From positions 5,081,372 through 5,145,371 of the forward strand of contig NZ_KI632511.1 of NCBI RefSeq assembly GCF_000504285.1: DNA of 64,000 nucleotides. Reading direction: 5' to 3'. The stretch is from Actinospica robiniae DSM 44927. Lineage in GTDB: Bacteria; Actinomycetota; Actinomycetes; Streptomycetales; Catenulisporaceae. The notes under the pieces were generated by a model. It was given only the letters and a program-made list of their open reading frames with translations. It ran no database searches and was not told the origin of the DNA. A program made the translations under genes and the position numbers. This document shows positions 1 to 9,517 of this stretch, piece by piece (positions within the stretch are counted from its first letter, which is position 1; each line of letters begins with the position of its first letter).

Positions 1-3000
1 ACCTCGCCGTCGAAGCGGCCGGGGTAGCGGCTCATCCCGTCCAGGCCGAGGTCGCGCGAGCGCGTGACCACGGCGGTGGCGCGCGCGCCGTCGGCCGGGC
101 GGTCGTCGGCGACGCCGAGCAGGCCGCGCTGCTCCGGAACCCGCATCCGCGGCACGCTGATGGCCTGGATCGGCGGCTCCATCGGCAGATACAGCGTGAA
201 CACCGAGCCGCGGCCGAGGGTGGACTGCACCGTGATCGCGCCGCCGAGCAGGTGCGCGATCTCGCGGCTGATCGACAGGCCGAGGCCGGTGCCGGCGTAC
301 TTGCGGCTGATCGTGCCGTCGGCCTGCTGGAAGGCCTCGAAGATGATCCGCAGCTTCTCCTCGGCGATGCCGATGCCGGTGTCGGCGACCTCGAACGCGA
401 CCGCCTTGGGCAGCGTGACGATGTCGTCGCCGTCGCCGACGTGGACCTGCTCGGAGACCGAGATGGTCAGCTCGACGGTGCCCTCCGCGGTGAACTTCGC
501 CGCGTTCGACAGCAGGTTGCGCAGCACCTGCTGCAGCCGCTGCTCGTCGGTGTGCAGCTCGCCCGGGGCGTGCGGGTCGAGCCGGACCGCGAAGTCGAGG
601 CCCTTTTCCGCGGTGAGCGGCCGGAAGGTCGCCTCGACGTACTCGACGAGCGACGAGAGGGCTATCGGCGAGGTCTGCACGTCCATCCGGCCCGCCTCGA
701 TCTTGGACAGGTCGAGGATGTCGCTGATCAGGCCGAGCAGGTCGGAGCCGGAGCCGTGGATGGTCTCGGCGAACTCGATCTGCTTGCCCGTCAGGTTGCC
801 CTCGCTGTTGTCCGCGAGCAGCCGGGCCAGGATCAGCAGGCTGTTGAGCGGGGTGCGCAGCTCGTGCGACATGTTGGCGAGGAATTCGCTCTTGTACTTG
901 CTCGCCAGGGCCAGCTGGTCGGCCCGCTCCTGCAGCGCCTGCCGGGCCTGTTCGATCTCGGAGTTCTTGACCTCGATGTCCTTGTTCTGCCGGGCCAGCA
1001 GCGCCGCCTTCTCGGCGAGCTCCGCGTTCGAGCGGCGCAGTTCCTCCTGCTGCGACTGGAGTTCCTCGGAGCGCTCCTCGAGCTGCGCGGTCAGCTGCCG
1101 CGACTTGGCCAGCAGGTCCTCGGTGACCGAGTTGGCCATGATGGTCTTCACGGTGACGCCGACGGACTCCAGGATCTGGTCCAGGAAGGCCAGCTGGATC
1201 TCGGTGAACTGCTCGAACGAGGCGATCTCGATCACCGCGAGCAGCTGGTTCTCGAACAATACCGGCAGCACGATCAGCGAGGCCGGGTCGGCCGAGCCGA
1301 GGCCGCTGCCGATGCGCAGGTAGCCGGCCGGCACCCGGGTCAGGTGGATCGGCTTGCGCTGCGCGGCCACCTGGCCGACCAGGCCGTCGCCGAGCCGGAA
1401 GGCCACGTCCACGCCGTCGGGGGCGGTCGCGGCCCGGCCGTAGCCGGCCAGCATCCGCAGCCGGCCGTTCTCCAGCAGGTAGAACGCGCCGTGCTGGCCG
1501 TCGACCACCGGGGTCAGCTCGGCCATGATCAGCTGGGCCACGGCCGAGGGGTCGCGCTGCCCTTGCATCAGGCTGCTGATGCGGGCCAGGTTGCCCTTGA
1601 GCCAGTCCTGGTCCTGGTTGCGCCGGGTGGTCTCGCGCAGGTTCGCGATCATCTGGTTGATGTTGTCCTTGAGCTCGGCCACCTCCCCGGACGTGTCCAC
1701 GTCGATCTGCTGGGTCAGGTCGCCGCGGGTGACCGCGGTGGCCACCTCGGCGATGGCGCGCACCTGGGTGGTCAGGTTGCCGGCGAGCTGGTTGACCGAC
1801 TCGGTCAGCCGCTGCCAGGTGCCGGCCACGCCGGGCACGGTGGCCTGGCCGCCGAGCTGGCCCTCGGTGCCGACCTCGCGGGCGACGCGGGTGACCTCCG
1901 AGGCGAAGGCGGAGAGCTGGTCGACCATCGTGTTGATCGTGGTCTTGAGCTCGAGGATCTCGCCGCGCACGTCGACGTCGATCTTCTTGGACAGATCGCC
2001 CCGGGCCACGGCCGTGGTGACCATGGCGATGTTGCGCACCTGGCCGGTGAGGTTGTTCGCCATGACGTTGACGGTGTCGGTCAGGTCCTTCCAGGTGCCG
2101 GCCACGCCCGGGACCTTGGCCTGGCCGCCGAGGCGCCCCTCGGTGCCCACCTCGCGGGCCACCCGGGTCACCTCGTCCGCGAACGCGGAGAGCTGGTCCA
2201 CCATCGCGTTGATGGTGTTCTTCAGCTCGAGCACCTCGCCGCGGGCGTCCACGTCGATCTTCTCGGACAGGTCGCCCCGGGCCACCGCGATGGCCACCTG
2301 GGCGATGCCGCGCACCTGGCTGGTCAGGTTGTAGGCCATGACGTTGACCGTGTCGGTCAGGTCCTTCCAGATGCCGGCCACCCCGCGCACGTGCGCCTGG
2401 CCGCCGAGCTGGCCGTCCGTGCCCACCTCGCGGGCGACGCGGGTCACCTCGTCCGCGAACGCGGAGAGCTGGTCGACCATCGTGTTGACGGTCTCCTTCA
2501 GCTGGAGGATCTCGCCGCGCGCGTCCACGCTGATCTTCTGGGACAGGTCGCCCCGGGCCACGGCCGTGGTGACCAGGGCGATGTTGCGCACCTGGCTGGT
2601 CAGGTTCGAGGCCATCGAGTTCACGGAGCTGGTCAGCTCCTGCCACACCCCGGCCACGCCCGGCACGGTGGCCTGGCCGCCGAGCTGGCCCTCGGTGCCC
2701 ACCTCGCGGGCGACGCGGGTGACCTCCGAGGCGAACGCGGAGAGCTGGTCCACCATCGCGTTCACGGTGTTCTTCAGCTCGAGCACCTCGCCGCGGGCGT
2801 CCACGTCGATCTTCTCGGACAGGTCGCCCCGGGCCACCGCGGTGGTGACCTGGGCGATGTTGCGCACCTGGCTGGTCAGGTTCGAGGCCATCGAGTTGAC
2901 CGAGTTGGTCAGGTCCTTCCAGGTCCCGCCCACGCCCGGGACCAGCGCCTGCCCGCCCAGCTTGCCCTCGGTGCCCACCTCGCGGGCGACCCGGGTGACC

Positions 3001-4103
3001 TCGTCGGCGAAGGTGGAGAGCTGGTCCACCATCGAGTTGATGGTCTCCTTCAGCTCGAGCATCTCGCCGGAGACCTCGACCGTGATCTTCTGCGACAGGT
3101 CGCCCTCGGCCACCGCCGTGGTCACACCGGCTATGTCGCGCACCTGCGCGGTGAGGTTGCGCGCGGCCGAGTTGACCGAGTCGGTCAGGTCGCGCCAGAT
3201 GCCGTCGGCGCCGGGCACCACGGCCTGGCCGCCGAGCTGGCCCTCGGTGCCGAGCTCGCGGGTGACCCGGATCACCTCCGAGGCGAAGCCGCTGAGCTGG
3301 TCCACCATCGAGTTGATGGTGGCCTTGAGCTCGGCCATCGCCCCCGCGGCCGGGCCCTCCACCTTGCGCGAGAGGTCGCCGTCGGCCACCGCGGTGGTCA
3401 CCCGCAGCAGCTCGTGCACCTGGTCGGCGAAGCGGTGGCTGGTCTGCTCCATCGAGCCGACCAGGGTGGACCACTCGCCGGGGAACTGGCCGGCCCGCGG
3501 TCCGCCCGCGGCCGCCGCGCCGGCCACCTCGGCCCGCACCGCGGAGGCCGCGCCGTCGGCTCCGGCTCCGGCACTCGTCCGGTTCATCCGGTCGATCGCC
3601 TCGTGCAGCCGCAGCTGCTGGGCGGCGAGCCGGTTCACCCCGCGCACCTGGCGCAGCAGGTCTCCGCGCAGCGAACGCCCGTCCACCTGCAGCGCCAGCG
3701 GCGAGGCGGAGGCCTCGCGCAGCTTGCCCTCGGCGAGCAGCTCGACCACCTGGCCGGACTCCTGCATCGGCAGGACCAGCCCGTCGAGCATGTTGTTGAG
3801 CGCGTCCACGGTGCGCTGCCAGGCCCCGGCGCCGGGACCGGGCGCGATCCGCGCGGCCAGCCGGCCGTCGCGTCCGACCGCCTTGGCCACCCGGCCCAGC
3901 TCGGCGTGCAGCGCCTGCTCGCGGTCCACGATCTCGTTCACGACGGCGGCCAGCGGGGCGAGCGGCGAAGCCGGACGCACGTCGAGGCGCCGGCGCAGGT
4001 CCCCGTCCCGCACCTGCCGTAGGGTGCGCACGGCCTCGGCCAGATCGGCCGCCACCGCCGCGTCCACCCTTGCGTCCGACGCGTTGCCCGCGCGCTGCGT
4101 CAT
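1..4103 (-). CDS. Poly-HAMP sensor histidine kinase, C-terminus cut by window edge
   Basis: This is a soluble histidine kinase read from an ATG at 4103 and still open at base 1, giving at least 1367 residues. In order it has a degenerate HAMP-like N-terminus (about 1-220), seven regular HAMP periods of 92 residues (about 225-810, with recurring cores such as [13 protein letters not shown]), one GAF domain (about 830-970), a glutamate-rich coiled coil (about 985-1060), a HisKA domain with the H-box [11 protein letters not shown] near residue 1079, and a HATPase with an N-box NLLSNAAKF near 1196 and a GTGLGLSI box near 1270. No membrane segment is visible, so it should act in the cytoplasm. The layout is that of Nik1/group III-type hybrid kinases, in which one or more receiver domains follow the HATPase; these would lie outside the window. 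It diverges from a PP2C-type phosphatase gene, which suggests a shared stress or osmotic signalling role (inference). Confidence 0.95.
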   Translation of the reverse strand, partial: MTQRAGNASDARVDAAVAADLAEAVRTLRQVRDGDLRRRLDVRPASPLAPLAAVVNEIVDREQALHAELGRVAKAVGRDGRLAARIAPGPGAGAWQRTVDALNNMLDGLVLPMQESGQVVELLAEGKLREASASPLALQVDGRSLRGDLLRQVRGVNRLAAQQLRLHEAIDRMNRTSAGAGADGAASAVRAEVAGAAAAGGPRAGQFPGEWSTLVGSMEQTSHRFADQVHELLRVTTAVADGDLSRKVEGPAAGAMAELKATINSMVDQLSGFASEVIRVTRELGTEGQLGGQAVVPGADGIWRDLTDSVNSAARNLTAQVRDIAGVTTAVAEGDLSQKITVEVSGEMLELKETINSMVDQLSTFADEVTRVAREVGTEGKLGGQALVPGVGGTWKDLTNSVNSMASNLTSQVRNIAQVTTAVARGDLSEKIDVDARGEVLELKNTVNAMVDQLSAFASEVTRVAREVGTEGQLGGQATVPGVAGVWQELTSSVNSMASNLTSQVRNIALVTTAVARGDLSQKISVDARGEILQLKETVNTMVDQLSAFADEVTRVAREVGTDGQLGGQAHVRGVAGIWKDLTDTVNVMAYNLTSQVRGIAQVAIAVARGDLSEKIDVDARGEVLELKNTINAMVDQLSAFADEVTRVAREVGTEGRLGGQAKVPGVAGTWKDLTDTVNVMANNLTGQVRNIAMVTTAVARGDLSKKIDVDVRGEILELKTTINTMVDQLSAFASEVTRVAREVGTEGQLGGQATVPGVAGTWQRLTESVNQLAGNLTTQVRAIAEVATAVTRGDLTQQIDVDTSGEVAELKDNINQMIANLRETTRRNQDQDWLKGNLARISSLMQGQRDPSAVAQLIMAELTPVVDGQHGAFYLLENGRLRMLAGYGRAATAPDGVDVAFRLGDGLVGQVAAQRKPIHLTRVPAGYLRIGSGLGSADPASLIVLPVLFENQLLAVIEIASFEQFTEIQLAFLDQILESVGVTVKTIMANSVTEDLLAKSRQLTAQLEERSEELQSQQEELRRSNAELAEKAALLARQNKDIEVKNSEIEQARQALQERADQLALASKYKSEFLANMSHELRTPLNSLLILARLLADNSEGNLTGKQIEFAETIHGSGSDLLGLISDILDLSKIEAGRMDVQTSPIALSSLVEYVEATFRPLTAEKGLDFAVRLDPHAPGELHTDEQRLQQVLRNLLSNAAKFTAEGTVELTISVSEQVHVGDGDDIVTLPKAVAFEVADTGIGIAEEKLRIIFEAFQQADGTISRKYAGTGLGLSISREIAHLLGGAITVQSTLGRGSVFTLYLPMEPPIQAISVPRMRVPEQRGLLGVADDRPADGARATAVVTRSRDLGLDGMSRYPGRFDGE
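1690..3440 (-). repeat. Seven tandem 276-bp HAMP-coding repeats
   Basis: The sequence coding GDL(S/T)xK(I) recurs with an exact 276-bp spacing: the copy at 3363-3392 lies 1656 bp, or six periods, from the copy at 1707-1736. Each period encodes two HAMP-like segments, one with TAVARGDLS and one with [11 protein letters not shown]. Neighbouring copies are near identical at the DNA level over tens of bases, so copy number could change by recombination without a frameshift. Confidence 0.9.
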
Positions 4104-4246
4104 CGCCTCTCCTTCGCCTCGAGCGCGAAATCCCGTCCTCGTATCGTATGCCCGTCACCCGGCGGCGCTGTCCGGTTTCGCACGGAATTCCGAATCGTTT
4201 GCGGCTTTATCAAGCCCACTTGGAGCCCGGCTCGCCATCCGGGCTT

Positions 4247-4252
4247 TAGACT
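4247..4252 (+). promoter_or_regulatory. Candidate leaderless -10 element (TAGACT) of the phosphatase gene
   Basis: TAGACT fits the actinobacterial TANNNT -10 consensus and is separated by six bases from the ATG at 4259. No Shine-Dalgarno sequence precedes that ATG. This is the arrangement expected for leaderless transcription beginning at the start codon. No convincing -35 hexamer is seen, so the call is tentative. The 155-bp gap is shared with the divergent kinase. Confidence 0.35.
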
Positions 4253-4258
4253 GCCGCG

Positions 4259-6511
4259 ATGAGCATGACCCGCGCCGCCGAGTTCGCCGCCGCGCCCGGC
4301 GCGGCCAACGAGGCGCGCAGATTCGTCCGGGAAACTCTGGCGCAATGGGATGAAACCGGTCAATACGGAATCGAATCCGTGCTCGACGACACCTTGCTGC
4401 TCACCAGCGAACTGGTCACCAACGCCGTCGTACACGCCGGCACCGCCGCCGCCGTCACCTGTGAGCTGCGCCACGGCGCGGACGGCGAGCCGGCCGCGAT
4501 CCGGATCGAGGTGGCCGACCGCCACCCCGGCAAGGCCCTGCCCGCGCCCCGTCCGCCGTCCGCCCGCGAGGCGATGGCCGAGCTCGAGGACGGGCACGGC
4601 GTGCCCGAGGCGCCGGAGCAGGGCTGGGGCCTGTACCTGACCGCGCATCTGGCCGACGCCTGGGGCGTGCAGTACTCGCGCACCTCGAAGCAGGTCTGGT
4701 TCGACCTGCCGCTCCCGGCCCGCCAGGGCGCGCCGGCCTCGACGCCCCCGGCCGTGCCCGGGCTGGACGGCGCGGACGCGCTGCCCGCCTGGGACCCGCA
4801 CAGCGTCGAGGAGCTCGACGACCACCTGCGCACCATGGCCGAGCACATCCGCAACCTGTTCGACCTGGACACCGCGCTGATCCTGCTGACCCAGGACGAC
4901 GCCCCGGGCACGCTGCGGCTGCGGGCCGCGGCCGGCGTGCCGACCGGCGCCCTGCCGCAGGTCACCCAGGTGCCCAGCGCCTCCACCCGGATCGACCTGT
5001 CCGCGCTGCCCTCGGTCTACCCGGACCTGGCCGGCCAGGCCGAGCACTCCAGCGCCCTGCTCTCCGCGCTGACCGGGCTCGGCGTGCGTTCGCTCTCCAC
5101 CGCCCCGCTGACCGTGGGCGGGCGCACCACCGGCCTGATCGCGGTAGCCGACCACGCCCCGGACCGGATCGGCGAACCGGACGCGCTGCGCCTGGCCCTG
5201 GAGGCCGAGCGGATCGCGCTGACCGTGGAGACCGCGCGGCTGGCCGAGGCCGGGCAGAGCCGCCGGGCCGCGCTCTCCTTCCTGGCCGAGGCCGGCGAGC
5301 TGCTGGCCGGCTCGCTCGACCCGGAGCGCACCCTGGCCCTGGCCGCGCAGCTGCTGGTGCCCTCGCTGGCCCGCTGGTGCGCGATCCACCGGCACGACGA
5401 GAACGGCCGGCGCCGGCCCGCGCTGGTCTGGCACGCGGACGAGGACTGGTACGACCCGCTGGCCGGCGCGGTGGCCGCGTCCGGGGAGCCGCAGCCCGGC
5501 ATGGACGCCGCGCAGTGGCCGCGGACCGAGCACACCCGGCTGCGCCCCGGCGAGCTGCTGGTGCTGCCGCTGGAGGCGCGCGGCCGCCCGCTGGGCACCA
5601 TCGCGCTGGCCACCGCCCCCGGCGTCCGGCTCACCCGCGAGGCCGGGGACCTGGCCTGGGACCTGGCCCGGCGCATCTCGGTCACCTACGACGCGGCGCT
5701 CTCCTACGCCGAGCTGCGCCGCACCGCGCACCAGCTGCAGTCCACGCTGCTGCCGCCGGAGATCCCGCACGTGGACGGCGCCGACATCGCCGTGTTCTAC
5801 CATCCGGCCGGCCAGGACGGGGCCAACGCCGACATCGGCTACGACACCCTGGTCGGCGGGGACTTCTACGACGTCTTCGAGATCCGCCCCGGCTGCTGGG
5901 GCCTGGCCGTGGGCGACGTGTGCGGCACCGGCCCGCAGGCGGCCGCGGTCACCGGCCTGGCCCGGCACTCGCTGCGGCTGCTGGCCCGGGAGGGACTGCG
6001 TCCGACCACGGTGCTGCACCGGCTCAACCAGGCCATCCTGGACGAGGGCGAGCGCGGGCGTTTCCTGACCCTGATATACGCCGAGGCCGAGCCGCAGCCG
6101 GACGGCTCGCTCAGCCTGGCGCTGATCTGCGCCGGCCACCCGCCGCCGCTGATCCTGCGCACCGACGGCCGGATCGAGGCGGCCGGCTCCGCGCAGCCGC
6201 TGCTCGGGGTGATCGAGGGCGATCCGGACTTCCACATCGACACCGTGCAGCTGCGTCCGGGCGACGCCATGCTCTGCTTCACCGACGGCGCCTCCGAGCG
6301 CCGGCGCGGCGGCGCGATGCTCGGCGAAGACGGCCTCGCCCGGCTGCTCGCGGACTGCCACGCGCTCTCCGCCGCCGGGATCACGGCCCGGATCCAGCGC
6401 GGCGTCGAGCAGTTCGGCGACGGCCCGCTCAGCGACGACATCGCCCTGCTCGCACTGCGTGCCGCGCCCGGGAACGAGGGCGCGGCACGCGGGGTGCGAT
6501 CCGGCGCGTAG
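4259..6511 (+). CDS. HATPase-GAF-PP2C (SpoIIE-type) serine phosphatase
   Basis: A 750-residue cytoplasmic signalling protein. Residues about 20-155 form a GHKL/RsbW-like ATPase with an N-box around E51 and N55 and a glycine box [15 protein letters not shown]. Residues about 185-330 look like a GAF domain, a second GAF-like region follows to about 480, and residues about 495-740 are a SpoIIE/PP2C phosphatase, with [10 protein letters not shown] and [12 protein letters not shown] supplying metal-binding aspartates. Fusions of an anti-sigma-factor kinase module to its opposing phosphatase are typical of actinobacterial partner-switching networks, where they control anti-sigma factor antagonists. 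The target is not encoded nearby. The gene diverges from the poly-HAMP kinase and converges on the MFS gene, 27 bp away. A 13-bp perfect hairpin sits within its last codons. Confidence 0.93.
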   Translation: MSMTRAAEFAAAPGAANEARRFVRETLAQWDETGQYGIESVLDDTLLLTSELVTNAVVHAGTAAAVTCELRHGADGEPAAIRIEVADRHPGKALPAPRPPSAREAMAELEDGHGVPEAPEQGWGLYLTAHLADAWGVQYSRTSKQVWFDLPLPARQGAPASTPPAVPGLDGADALPAWDPHSVEELDDHLRTMAEHIRNLFDLDTALILLTQDDAPGTLRLRAAAGVPTGALPQVTQVPSASTRIDLSALPSVYPDLAGQAEHSSALLSALTGLGVRSLSTAPLTVGGRTTGLIAVADHAPDRIGEPDALRLALEAERIALTVETARLAEAGQSRRAALSFLAEAGELLAGSLDPERTLALAAQLLVPSLARWCAIHRHDENGRRRPALVWHADEDWYDPLAGAVAASGEPQPGMDAAQWPRTEHTRLRPGELLVLPLEARGRPLGTIALATAPGVRLTREAGDLAWDLARRISVTYDAALSYAELRRTAHQLQSTLLPPEIPHVDGADIAVFYHPAGQDGANADIGYDTLVGGDFYDVFEIRPGCWGLAVGDVCGTGPQAAAVTGLARHSLRLLAREGLRPTTVLHRLNQAILDEGERGRFLTLIYAEAEPQPDGSLSLALICAGHPPPLILRTDGRIEAAGSAQPLLGVIEGDPDFHIDTVQLRPGDAMLCFTDGASERRRGGAMLGEDGLARLLADCHALSAAGITARIQRGVEQFGDGPLSDDIALLALRAAPGNEGAARGVRSGA
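6457..6490 (+). terminator. Hairpin inside the 3' coding end of the phosphatase gene
   Basis: A 13-bp perfect stem (GCGTGCCGCGCCC, loop GGGAACGA, then its complement) lies 19 bases before the stop codon at 6509-6511. Only 27 bp separate this gene from the convergent transporter, so the hairpin may serve as a terminator in either direction. There is no T-run, as is usual for actinobacterial terminators. Confidence 0.5.
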
Positions 6512-6538
6512 CCGGCAAGACGGGCGTAGACGGCGTGT

Positions 6539-7951
6539 CTAGCCCATTTCCTCCAGCGCCTTGCCCTTCGTCTCCTTGACGAACTTGAGGACGAAGAAGA
6601 ACGACAGCAGCGCCATGACGGCGTAGATGGTGTACGAGCCGGTGAGCGACCAACGGCTCAGGCTCGGGAAGGACTGCGAGACGGCGAAGTTGGCCAGCCA
6701 CTGGAAGGACGCGGCCACCGACAGCGCGAGCGCGCGGATCTTGTTCGGGAACATCTCGCCGAGCAGCACCCAGACCACCACGCCCCAGGACATGGCGAAG
6801 AAGAACACGAACACGTGCGCGCCGACGATCGCGGTGGTGCCGTAGGACTTCGGGATCGAGCCGACGCCGCTGGTCTTGTCCACGTGCGAGAAGGCCCAGG
6901 CGACCACGGCCAGCGCGGCCGTCATGCCCAGCGAGCCGATCAGGGCGAGCGGCTTGCGCCCGACCCGGTCGATCACCGAGATCGCCACGATGGTGCCGAC
7001 GACGTTGACGATCGAGGTGGACACGGACAGCAGCAGCGAGCTCGAGACGTTGTAGCCCACCGACTGCCACAGCAGCGACGAGTAGTAGAAGATCACGTTG
7101 ATGCCGACGAACTGCTGGAAGATCGACAGGCCGATACCGATCAGCACGATCGGCAGGACGAAGCCGTTGGGGCCGAGCAGATCGCGGAAGCGGGGCTTGT
7201 GCTCGGACCTGATGACGTGGTCGATCTCGGCGATCCGCCCGTCGACGTCCAGGTTGTCGCCTTCGACCTTGTGCAGCACGTTCTGCGCGCGGCTGGTCTG
7301 GTGGGTGGCGATGAGGTACCGCGGCGACTCCGGCACCGCCAGCGCGAGCCCGCCGTAGAGCAGCGCGGGGAAGGCCTCGATGATCAGCATCCAGCGCCAG
7401 GCCTGCAGGCCCCAGATGTTGTTCGTGGTCTGGCCGTTGGCCGCCTGGGCCAGGCCGTAGTTGATCAGCTGCGAGACGAAGATGCCGGTCACGATCGCCA
7501 TCTGCTGCAGCGAGCCGAGCCGGCCGCGGTACTGCGGCGGAGCGATCTCGGCGATGTACGTGGGGGCGACCACCGAGGCGATACCGATCGCGATACCGCC
7601 GACGATGCGCCAGATCGAGAGGTCGACGATGGAGAAGGCCAGACCGCTGAGCACGCCGGAGATGACGAAGAGCACCGAGGCGATCAGCATGACCTTGACC
7701 CGGCCGATCCGGTCGGCGATGGGCCCGGCGATCCACGCGCCGAAGGCCGAGCCGAGCAGGGCCGAGGAGACCGCGAAGCCGGTCGCGTTCGTACCGACGT
7801 TGAAGTGCTTCTGGATGCCGGTGACCGCGCCGTTGATCACGGAGCTGTCATAGCCGAACAGGAACCCGCCCATGGCGGCCGCGGCCGCGATGAAGATCAC
7901 ATAGCCGAAATGCTCGGCATGCCCGCTCTCGCCCGTTCTCGTCGTCGCCAT
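6539..7951 (-). CDS. MFS sugar-porter family transporter
   Basis: A 470-residue membrane protein with about 12 hydrophobic segments and the sugar-porter signatures GFLFGYDSSVINGA near residue 29, DRIGR between helices 2 and 3, IAEIAPPQYRGRLGSLQQ, PESPRYLI near residue 210 before the central loop, and DRVGRKPL in the second half. It should import a sugar or polyol by proton symport. The family includes glucose, xylose, arabinose and myo-inositol carriers, and the sequence alone does not separate them. The start is an ATG at 7951. It stands alone, converging on the phosphatase gene and separated from the conservon by a strong terminator. Confidence 0.92.
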   Translation of the reverse strand: MATTRTGESGHAEHFGYVIFIAAAAAMGGFLFGYDSSVINGAVTGIQKHFNVGTNATGFAVSSALLGSAFGAWIAGPIADRIGRVKVMLIASVLFVISGVLSGLAFSIVDLSIWRIVGGIAIGIASVVAPTYIAEIAPPQYRGRLGSLQQMAIVTGIFVSQLINYGLAQAANGQTTNNIWGLQAWRWMLIIEAFPALLYGGLALAVPESPRYLIATHQTSRAQNVLHKVEGDNLDVDGRIAEIDHVIRSEHKPRFRDLLGPNGFVLPIVLIGIGLSIFQQFVGINVIFYYSSLLWQSVGYNVSSSLLLSVSTSIVNVVGTIVAISVIDRVGRKPLALIGSLGMTAALAVVAWAFSHVDKTSGVGSIPKSYGTTAIVGAHVFVFFFAMSWGVVVWVLLGEMFPNKIRALALSVAASFQWLANFAVSQSFPSLSRWSLTGSYTIYAVMALLSFFFVLKFVKETKGKALEEMG

Positions 7952-8017
7952 GATCGCAAGGTAACCCGTCGGGGCGTCAGGAAACCCGCTGCGAGAGCCG
8001 AACGAGTGAGCAGGCGT

Positions 8018-8056
8018 CGCCCGCCCCCGCTCCGGACGGTGGAGCGGGGGCGGGCG
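8018..8056 (-). terminator. Terminator of the conservon operon
   Basis: A 16-bp perfect stem (CGCCCGCCCCCGCTCC with loop GGACGGT) lies 17 bp past the stop of the last conservon gene. It separates that operon from the same-strand transporter gene. Confidence 0.85.
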
Positions 8057-8072
8057 AGAGGTCTGACTGGGG

Positions 8073-8675
8073 TCAGCGCATCGCGGCGAACCGCGACATC
8101 GCGTGCTCGACCAACCGGATGAGCGTCAGCTTCGTCGACTCGCGCGAGCGCGCGTCGCAGGTGACGATCGGGACGTCGGTCGGCACCGAGAGGGCCTCGC
8201 GCACGTCGTCCATCTCGTGGCTGAGCACGCCGTCGAAGCAGTTGACCGCGATGATGTACGGCAGGCCCGCGTCTTCGAAGTAGTCGATCGCGGCGAAGCA
8301 GTCGGCCAGCCGGCGGGTGTCGACCAGCACCACGGCGCCGATGGCGCCGCGGGTCAGGTCGTCCCACATGAACCAGAATCTGTTCTGCCCGGGGGTGCCG
8401 AACAGGTACAGGATCAGTTCGCGGTCCAGCGACACACGGCCGAAGTCCATCGCGACGGTGGTCGTTGTCTTGTCCGGGACCTTCGACAGGTCGTCGATCC
8501 CATCGCTCGCCGCCGTCATGACCGCTTCCGTGGTCAGCGGGCTGATCTCGGAGACGGCGCCGACGAAGGTGGTCTTGCCGACTCCGAACCCGCCCGCCAC
8601 GACGATCTTGACCGACGTGGTCGGTCCGGAGGGCGCGGGCGCGGCGTAGCCCGCACTAGAGGTTGCGAAGTCCAA
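8073..8675 (-). CDS. cvnD: Conservon small GTPase (CvnD-like)
   Basis: A 200-residue Ras-like GTPase of the conservon type. The P-loop GGFGVGKTTFVGAV, a switch region with FGTPGQNRFWFMWDD, and the NCFDG guanine-recognition motif are visible. In conservons this protein is the nucleotide switch that works with the roadblock protein and the membrane kinase in a complex likened to eukaryotic G-protein-coupled receptors (known of the family). Translation appears to start at a TTG at 8675, behind AAGGG, overlapping the end of the DUF742 gene by 20 bp; this suggests coupled translation. It is the last gene of the operon. Confidence 0.93.
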   Translation of the reverse strand: MDFATSSAGYAAPAPSGPTTSVKIVVAGGFGVGKTTFVGAVSEISPLTTEAVMTAASDGIDDLSKVPDKTTTTVAMDFGRVSLDRELILYLFGTPGQNRFWFMWDDLTRGAIGAVVLVDTRRLADCFAAIDYFEDAGLPYIIAVNCFDGVLSHEMDDVREALSVPTDVPIVTCDARSRESTKLTLIRLVEHAMSRFAAMR

Positions 8676-9009
8676 GGAGCACCCTTTCCAGAAGCGCGAG
8701 GTCCGGCTTGCCTTCGGCGGAGCCCGGCTGCTGGACCGCGATCAGGCCCGACTCGGCCATGTCCCCGACCATCACCCGGGCCACGCCCAGCGGCATCCGC
8801 ATCAGCGCGGCGATCTCGGCCAGCGACTTGATCTCGACGCACAGTTCGCAGATCCGCTGGTGTTCCGGCATGAGTCCGTAGCCGGCGTTGCGGCCCTGAG
8901 GCGTGGTGGTCACCAGCGCCTCGATGGCCAGTTGATAGCGCGCCCGCGTCCGGCCGCCGGTCATGGCGTACGGGCGGACAAGCGGGGAGGAGTCTTGTCC
9001 TGAGCTCAA
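8656..9009 (-). CDS. cvnC: Conservon DUF742 protein (CvnC-like)
   Basis: A 117-residue protein with the DUF742 layout: an N-terminal VRPYAMTGGRTR, then a winged-helix-like part with HQRICELCVEIKSLAEIAAL and PLGVARVMVGDMAE, ending RVLLGLRNL. DUF742 proteins are fixed members of conservons; the molecular role is not well defined, and DNA or protein binding is inferred from the fold. The likely start is a TTG at 9009 with GAAGGA upstream. It lies 36 bp after the roadblock gene and overlaps the GTPase gene. Confidence 0.92.
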   Translation of the reverse strand: MSSGQDSSPLVRPYAMTGGRTRARYQLAIEALVTTTPQGRNAGYGLMPEHQRICELCVEIKSLAEIAALMRMPLGVARVMVGDMAESGLIAVQQPGSAEGKPDLALLERVLLGLRNL

Positions 9010-9045
9010 TGAAACCGTCCTTCACGCGGGGGATAAGACCTGCGC

Positions 9046-9468
9046 CTACCGGGGGAGCGAGTTCTGCAGCTCGGCCCGCAACGCGGGCGTGAGCGTGTCG
9101 CCGGCCCGCTCCACCAGCAGGGCCATCTCGTAGCCGATCAGGCCCATGTCGCAATCCGAGGAGGCCAGCACGGCGAGCACGGAGCCGTCGCTGATGGCCA
9201 TGACGAACAGGAAGCCGCGCACCATCTCCACCACGGTCTGGGTGACCGAGCCGCCCTCGAAGATCCGAGCGGCTCCGGTGGTGAGGCTGGACAGGCCGGA
9301 GGCCACCGCGGCGAGCTGGTCGGCCCGGTCCCGCGGGAAGCCGTTGGAGACGGCGAGCAGCAGGCCGTCCGAGGACACCACGACGGTGTGAGCCACACCG
9401 GGCACGCGGTCCACGAAGTTGGTGATCAGCCAGTTGAGGTTCTGCGCCGCCTGGCTCAGCTCGCTCAC
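9046..9468 (-). CDS. cvnB: Conservon roadblock/LC7 protein (CvnB-like)
   Basis: A 140-residue roadblock/LC7 domain protein. It has [16 protein letters not shown] at the N-terminus, [12 protein letters not shown], and a C-terminal segment beginning [17 protein letters not shown]. Related proteins (MglB type) bind small GTPases and control their nucleotide cycle, so it is expected to act on the GTPase encoded two genes downstream. It starts at a GTG at 9468, 49 bp after the kinase gene, with AAGGG upstream. Confidence 0.93.
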   Translation of the reverse strand: MSELSQAAQNLNWLITNFVDRVPGVAHTVVVSSDGLLLAVSNGFPRDRADQLAAVASGLSSLTTGAARIFEGGSVTQTVVEMVRGFLFVMAISDGSVLAVLASSDCDMGLIGYEMALLVERAGDTLTPALRAELQNSLPR

Positions 9469-9517
9469 GGTTGTGCCCTTTCGAAATGGTTGCCTGGAGT
9501 GGTGCCGGCCATGGCGA

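Noticed and set aside
1690-3440. Regularly spaced repeats suggestive of a CRISPR-like or satellite array
   Set aside because: The 276-bp period is coding and corresponds to 92-residue HAMP units.
252-4022. A 1256-codon plus-strand frame opposite the poly-HAMP kinase
   Set aside because: The minus strand carries HAMP, GAF, HisKA and HATPase motifs; the plus-strand frame is the Leu/Val/His/Arg-rich mirror expected in GC-rich DNA.
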